DNA of 13,587 bases from an uncultured Bacilli bacterium (lineage in GTDB: Bacteria; Bacillota_I; Bacilli_A; RF39; UBA660), in the NCBI GenBank assembly GCA_910580135.1, contig CAJTXC010000027.1, positions 1 to 13,587 on the forward strand. Reading direction: 5' to 3'. The translations under genes were made by a program, and so were the position numbers. Below the pieces are notes generated by a model. That model was not told the origin of the DNA. It searched no databases and saw only the letters and a program-made list of their open reading frames with translations. Positions 13,246 through 13,587 of the stretch are shown piece by piece (position 1 is the stretch's first letter; every line of letters starts with the position of its first letter).

Positions 13246-13587
13246 ATGCCTACAATAAACCAAATTCTTCGTCATGGAAGACAAAAGAAGACTCGTAAGC
13301 CAAAAGCACCAGTTTTACTTGTTAGAACTAATACTCTAAAGAAGAAAAACATCGCTGCTAACTCTCCACAAAAACGTGGAGTATGTACTCGTGTTGGTAC
13401 TATGACACCTAAGAAACCCAACTCAGCATTACGTAAGTATGCACGTGTACGTTTAAGTAATGGTTACGAAGTAACTGCTTATATTCCTGGAGAAGGACAC
13501 AATTTACAAGAACACAGCGTAGTATTAATACGTGGTGGACGTGTAAAAGATCTTATAGGTGTGCGTTATCACATCATAAGAGGTACG
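13246..13587 (+). CDS. rpsL: Small ribosomal subunit protein uS12 (3' end outside window)
   Basis: uS12 lines the decoding centre of the 30S subunit and checks codon-anticodon pairing. The 114 codons present cover most of the protein: the Gram-positive type N-terminal extension, QKRGVCTRVGTMTPKKPNS (42-60; Lys56 matches E. coli K42), GEGHNLQEHSVVLIRGGR (82-99) and VRYHIIRG near the cut. Lys101 and Asp102 match E. coli K87 and D88. Residue 104 is Ile (codon ATA), where nearly all uS12 proteins have Pro (E. coli P90). AAAGGAG (13231-13237) precedes the ATG. Codon use looks more conserved and less AT-biased than in the neighbours, as expected for a highly expressed gene. The str operon (rpsG, fusA, tuf) is expected downstream. 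Confidence 0.97.
   Translation, partial: MPTINQILRHGRQKKTRKPKAPVLLVRTNTLKKKNIAANSPQKRGVCTRVGTMTPKKPNSALRKYARVRLSNGYEVTAYIPGEGHNLQEHSVVLIRGGRVKDLIGVRYHIIRGT

Noticed and set aside
1..13587. Enrichment of the palindrome ACGT, for example as a methylation site
   Set aside because: I counted roughly four dozen by eye, close to a rough expectation from base composition. No clustering was seen.

Overview
The window is chromosomal core DNA from a very AT-rich, Gram-positive-type bacterium (about 30% G+C judged by eye, not computed). Three things point to the Bacilli. There is a gene for the RNA polymerase delta subunit (rpoE). The set DUF1934-argS-rpoE-prfA-prmC-spoIIR-mntP-fba-murA-rpmE is a shortened and rearranged form of a cluster known in Bacillus and Geobacillus. 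A class A penicillin-binding protein sits next to the DUF1934 gene. MurA and the PBP mean a peptidoglycan wall, so this is not a true Mollicute. TGA is used as a stop once, and the Trp codons I checked are TGG. A small-genome, uncultured gut-type Bacilli lineage is a reasonable guess, but the sequence alone does not prove it.

Layout. Bases 1-351 hold the 3' end of a gene whose product has an R-x4-H motif resembling HEPN proteins. It converges on a class A PBP gene (366-2342, minus strand) across a bidirectional terminator that also encodes the end of the PBP. From a good divergent promoter runs an operon of DUF1934, argS, rpoE and prfA (2460-5973), which ends in a terminator overlapping the prfA stop. 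A second promoter drives a structured leader of about 150 nt and then prmC, spoIIR and mntP (6044-8080). A 438-aa membrane-anchored protein of unknown function has its own promoter and terminator (8069-9485). Next come fba, murA and an unknown 79-aa gene (9507-12003), a membrane-anchored GDSL hydrolase, rpmE with its own promoter and leader hairpin, and finally the start of the str operon (rpsL, cut by the window end).

How the genes fit together. Most products serve translation: arginyl-tRNA synthetase, RF1, the methyltransferase that modifies the RF1 GGQ glutamine, bL31 and uS12. Others serve transcription (delta), wall synthesis (class A PBP, MurA), glycolysis (class II aldolase) and manganese homeostasis (MntP). 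SpoIIR is a sporulation signalling protein and implies that the lineage sporulates or did so recently.

Most interesting points: uS12 has Ile where an almost invariant Pro is expected (E. coli P90, a streptomycin-resistance/dependence position); an unidentified structured leader precedes prmC, with a possible switch that hides the Shine-Dalgarno sequence; mntP seems to start at a non-AUG codon; the fba product has a divergent active-site loop; two unrecognised genes are present; and rho is absent from its usual place between murA and rpmE. I found no mobile element, CRISPR array, tRNA or rRNA, and no stretch over 300 bases without a gene.
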